Position numbers and translations under genes: made by a program. The notes beneath the pieces were generated by a model that ran no database searches, had not been told where the DNA came from, and was given only the letters and a program-made list of their open reading frames with translations. Below are positions 47,452-50,738 of a stretch of 50,738 nt of DNA, one piece after another (positions within the stretch are counted from its first letter, which is position 1; the number at the start of each line of letters is the position of its first letter). Location: contig WELA01000374.1 of NCBI GenBank assembly GCA_009602735.1, positions 42,706 to 93,443 on the forward strand, written 5' to 3'. The DNA comes from Mesotaenium endlicherianum (taxonomy: Eukaryota; Streptophyta; Zygnematophyceae; Zygnematales; Mesotaeniaceae).

Positions 47452-49730
47452 ACTGGTGCTGAGGGTTCTTTTTAATTTTTTTTCGGGCGTAGTGCATTTC
47501 AATCTCCGCTTACGGTTCTGCAAGCCGTGTTTGCTCATTCATATGCCGCAACACGGAATACTTGTCTTCAATGAGCCTCAGTCGTGTATTTGGACAAACG
47601 TGTCTTTATTGACAGTGTTTACAGGGTTTGGGTGTACATTCTCTTCATAATTACAATTCATATGTTGCAATCCATTGGGCTTATGACGGTGTTTGGGTTA
47701 AAGACGTGCTGTTGAATACCTTGTCATGAAGTGTACGCCTTGTACACCTTGTACTTGTATGGTTTGCTCATAAGCCTGTGCGTAACGAGGAACTTCGGCA
47801 GTCTTTTGTGTCCCACATACAACGAAGTTTGTTGTACAGGGCTTGTGTCAGACCTGAGTCATATGGAGAACATTATCAGGCAGAAGGCTTCTTCCTTCTT
47901 GTATTGCTCCTACTGACCTTCTCAGTTGGCTACATACCCTCTCTTCCTTGCCCCTGAAGCTTAAAAGGAGTGTGGGTAGATTCCCTGAGTGTATTTAGGT
48001 CCAGCAGATGAGTTGTTGAAGGTGCAAGCGGCCCATACACCTAATCCTTGTAGTTTCTTCAGCTCGTTGGCCAATTTGTGAGCAAGCAAACGCCTAAGAT
48101 AAGCAATGATCGCGTCTGGCATGCTGCAATACAGATCTGAGCTTTTGAAAGAGGCTTCTGTGCTTGTGTGTAACAAGTGTGTACTGAGACATTCACGTGG
48201 CCCTCTTGTCCATTTGCTCCTAGCTGCTTCTCAGGTGATGAGATACTATTCTGTCCTTGGTTCTCGATGTAAAAAGTTTGGAATACATCGGACACATGAA
48301 AAGGGTAGTGTGGGTCAATGCAGACAAGCTATTGAGAGTGACTATTTGACTCGAGTATAATGAGTAGGTGTTTGTTGCAAGTAGCTGAGCTGACACTCGC
48401 CTTCATGGAAGTTGGCACTTGGTAACCTTTTTACTGTTCCCTTGAGCCTGTTCATGTGATGTAAGTTTATTCTGAACTTGCATGTGAGTTTTGGTGAAAT
48501 TAAGTAGCTCTCAATGAAAACGTGTCCTACGAAGAGATGCATGCTCCCCTGTGTTACATGTCGGTACGGTTTTCGGTGTTGCTCAACGGCTGATCTTCAA
48601 GCAAGACATTTGACGAGGACAAAAGTATGCCCCAATCGACTAAGGATTGGTATGAGAAACTTCGACTACATGTAGGTACAAATGCATCTGTTGTACAAAA
48701 GGTGCACTGATATTGTCCCATCGTCCACAGTCGCTGCGCAGACAACTTCTTATAGCAGATCTTGTAACGTGACAACTAGGGCTTCCCTCACAAAGATGGC
48801 CCCTTACAGGCCCCTTACAAAGGTTGTGATGTGCGAATAACATATAGCCTCGGTTCAACACTCCGAATGCTGACAAGCTCACATGGGGCATAAAAAGAAT
48901 GATCTTGCATATTAATGCACGATGCCTTTCGAGATCACCTGTAACCCAACGTGGCAAGAGAGTCATCCATGGAAGTACTACCTTACTGTGTACTGATGAC
49001 CACTGATAAGCTTATATTTCTAGTGATGCTAACACTGCCCAAATAAGCAGTTGCTCATTACCTTCTGCAACTCTAGTCAGGGGGCATAACTGCTCAGATG
49101 CCCCACAGTGAATGCCTCGATCAACGACTGGGCACTCGCCACCTGTACGCACAACAGGGCACCCAAAAGACTCTTCAGCAAGCGAGCATAATCTGCAGAG
49201 AGAGCATGCTCTGTTGGAAGATGAATTTTCAAAAGACAAATTTCGACAGCAAGGTGATCCAACGATGTGGACACAACGTAACAGATGATGCAGGGAGGTG
49301 TGATGCACAGACTTGCCGATATTCGGCACCTGTCAGCAGACGCATGACAACAGATTACAGAGCTAGCACGGTTACAATATTCAGGCTGGCTGTACCCCCA
49401 TTCCTCCTCAATGGCAGCATCAACATCGACCCAATGCTCACTTGCGTTTGCTGCTGACATAGAAGAGAAGGGATGTATAACACAGTCATAATTGGTCAGC
49501 ACACAAAATAGTCCTCACGAGGAACACATCACGCTTGTCACCCAAAATGTCGACACGTAGCCGGCAAGTACTCCACTTCTATTTCAACGTTCCGGAAACA
49601 AAAGCACTTCTTCTTCAAATGGAGGATATTATTCGTCAGCACACTCCTCAGGGCATGAGAGAGAGACCCCACACTGATTAACAATACACCATCACTCACT
49701 CTCACGCATGTGAATGCGTCCGCAGCCCCA
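47452..49730. other. eL31 3' region and intergenic DNA, no gene recognised
   Basis: The first part should hold the eL31 3' UTR. Frames in this stretch are short, without domains or conserved splice patterns. No RNA gene was recognised. Confidence 0.4.
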
Positions 49731-49752
49731 CACACACACACACACACACACA
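49731..49752. repeat. (CA)11 microsatellite
   Basis: An uninterrupted CA dinucleotide repeat. A second, imperfect CACACG-rich stretch lies at about 49876-49903. Confidence 0.85.
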
Positions 49753-49781
49753 TGATGAAGGAGGGGAAGGAATAGTCTGAC

Positions 49782-50066
49782 CTGGTTGCCAGTGCCGCTG
49801 ACCTCTACCACGCGCTCCTTGGCGTTCCTCTCCGTCGTGTGGACCTGCACGCGTAAGCAGAGACCCAAGTCCGCACGCGCACACACGCACACGCACACGC
49901 ATGCACGTGTGGTCCAGGCCCCCACATGGGCAAAGCATGAGAGAGGCACCCATCAACATGTCACTAGAAGCACGTGTGCCCCTGCTTTTCAAACTCGTGT
50001 GAAAACTGCACATTGCGAGGGCAGCCAACGATGCCTCGTGGGAACCGCCAGCCGCACAAAGTCCAC
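49782..50066 (-). other. Possible KH-domain gene exons (minus strand)
   Basis: A 63-bp stretch (49844-49782) flanked by TGCAG and GTCAGA encodes VHTTERNAKERVVEVSGTG plus NQ. This resembles the second half of a KH RNA-binding domain (R-V-V-x-V-S-G-T). About 190 bases upstream, after a CCAG acceptor at 50067, VDFVRLAVPT (50066-50037) resembles the first KH strand. The GxxG loop that should lie between them was not found, so the gene model is incomplete. A nuclear or cytoplasmic RNA-binding protein is the likeliest meaning, but this rests on short motifs. Confidence 0.35.
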
Positions 50067-50540
50067 CTGGCGAGCCTGCAGTGGACGTGTGTTTGACGGA
50101 CAGTAGTAGTGCGCCACCACACTGCACCTCTTAGAGGGGGTCCCACCCAAGAGCTGCGCAAGAGCATTCGAAATACAAACCCACTCCCTTGCACCTCCTT
50201 CGTGAGAGAAGAAGTTCCCAGGAAGAGAAGAGAAGAGACGCAGATGCAGACACGGGCGCAGGCGCAGGGGCAATGCACGAGCAGCGGGGCAAAATCCCAG
50301 CTCAGCTTGCCAGGTCGTGCATCATACAGGCGAGGCCTCCGCGCAGGGAAGGGCGCGCGCACGCAAATGAGGAGCCTTAGTGAGCGCGAGAGCGTACTTA
50401 ACGCATTAAGAAAACAGTTAACGAGTGCCTTTCCGTTGTCGTTCAAACACATGTGGGGGGGCGGGTTTGCGGGGGCGGCAGGGAAAAAAGGGAAACAGTT
50501 CACCCGGCCCTGGCGCAACCTCGTGGAGGAATTAACAACC

Positions 50541-50707
50541 AAGGGTCAAAGTTCAAATGCCAAAGGTCACAAGTGTGAAGTCAAAGGTCAGAAATCAAAG
50601 GACAGAGGTCAAAGGTCAATAAGCACGGGGACGAAAGGTCAAAGGCCAAGGGTCACGGGTCAAATTTTGAATCTTGAAGGACAGAGCCCAAATCCCAAAG
50701 CGCAAAG
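50541..50707. repeat. Degenerate AAAGGTCA repeat array
   Basis: About ten imperfect copies of a unit near (C)AAAGGTCA, spaced 8-20 bases apart (AAGGGTCAAAG, CAAAGGTCACAAG, GTCAAAGGTCAGAAATC and so on). It has no coding sense and is minisatellite-like. Confidence 0.7.
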
Positions 50708-50729
50708 GGCCGAGATCAGACACCTCGCA

Positions 50730-50738
50730 CCCCCCCCC
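50730..50738. repeat. C run at the window end
   Basis: The window ends in nine C after CTCGCA. With the other C tracts this may be the start of a further long homopolymer. Confidence 0.6.

Overview
This is nuclear DNA from a eukaryote of the green lineage (Viridiplantae). Four things point that way: a fused plant-type UDP-rhamnose synthase gene with seven exons and GT-AG introns; an eL31 ribosomal protein gene with telo-box motifs; Ty3/gypsy chromoviruses primed by initiator tRNA-Met; and a DIRS-type fragment. The long G/C homopolymers, CAG and CA repeats and dense transposons suggest a green alga (charophyte or prasinophyte grade) rather than a flowering plant. The species cannot be settled from the sequence.

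Layout. Positions 1-32134 are a nest of one Ty3/gypsy chromovirus family. Element A (minus strand, 1-3108) is cut by the window edge. A DIRS-like remnant (3109-4838) lies between two head-to-head LTRs. Element B (plus, 4839-12868) has both LTRs but a pol deletion of about 0.8 kb. Element E (minus, 12869-13817) is a 3' end only. Element C (plus, 13818-31200) is split by element D (minus, 16296-25140), a nearly intact copy flanked by a 5-bp target duplication. A truncated LTR ends the nest at about 32134.

The family architecture is LTR - PBS - Gag - (-1 frameshift) - protease/RT/RNase H/integrase/chromodomain - ORF3 - PPT - LTR. ORF3, about 550 residues and unrecognised, sits in the env position but has no membrane segment. 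It survives in four copies, and in the three copies with a 5' end it is preceded by a branch point and splice acceptor. The gag-pol junction carries a textbook -1 frameshift signal: a U UUA AAA slip site, a 7-nt spacer and a perfect 10-bp hairpin that contains the gag stop. The ORF3 module and its expression signals are the best candidates here for something undescribed.

Positions 33311-37219 hold the bifunctional UDP-rhamnose synthase (RHM) gene on the plus strand, in seven exons. Positions 38793-43355 hold a LON-domain gene on the minus strand. At least six exons with compatible phases can be joined, and its introns are full of repeats, including a 598-nt poly-G tract (poly-C on plus) and a 404-nt assembly gap edged by C runs. 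Positions 46781-47451 hold eL31 in two exons. A possible KH-domain gene fragment lies on the minus strand near 49.8-50.1 kb. The window ends in degenerate AAAGGTCA repeats and another C run.

The single-copy genes are unrelated housekeeping or metabolic genes with no operon-like relation. The transposon proteins form one replication cycle: capsid, reverse transcription, chromatin-targeted integration, and the unknown ORF3.
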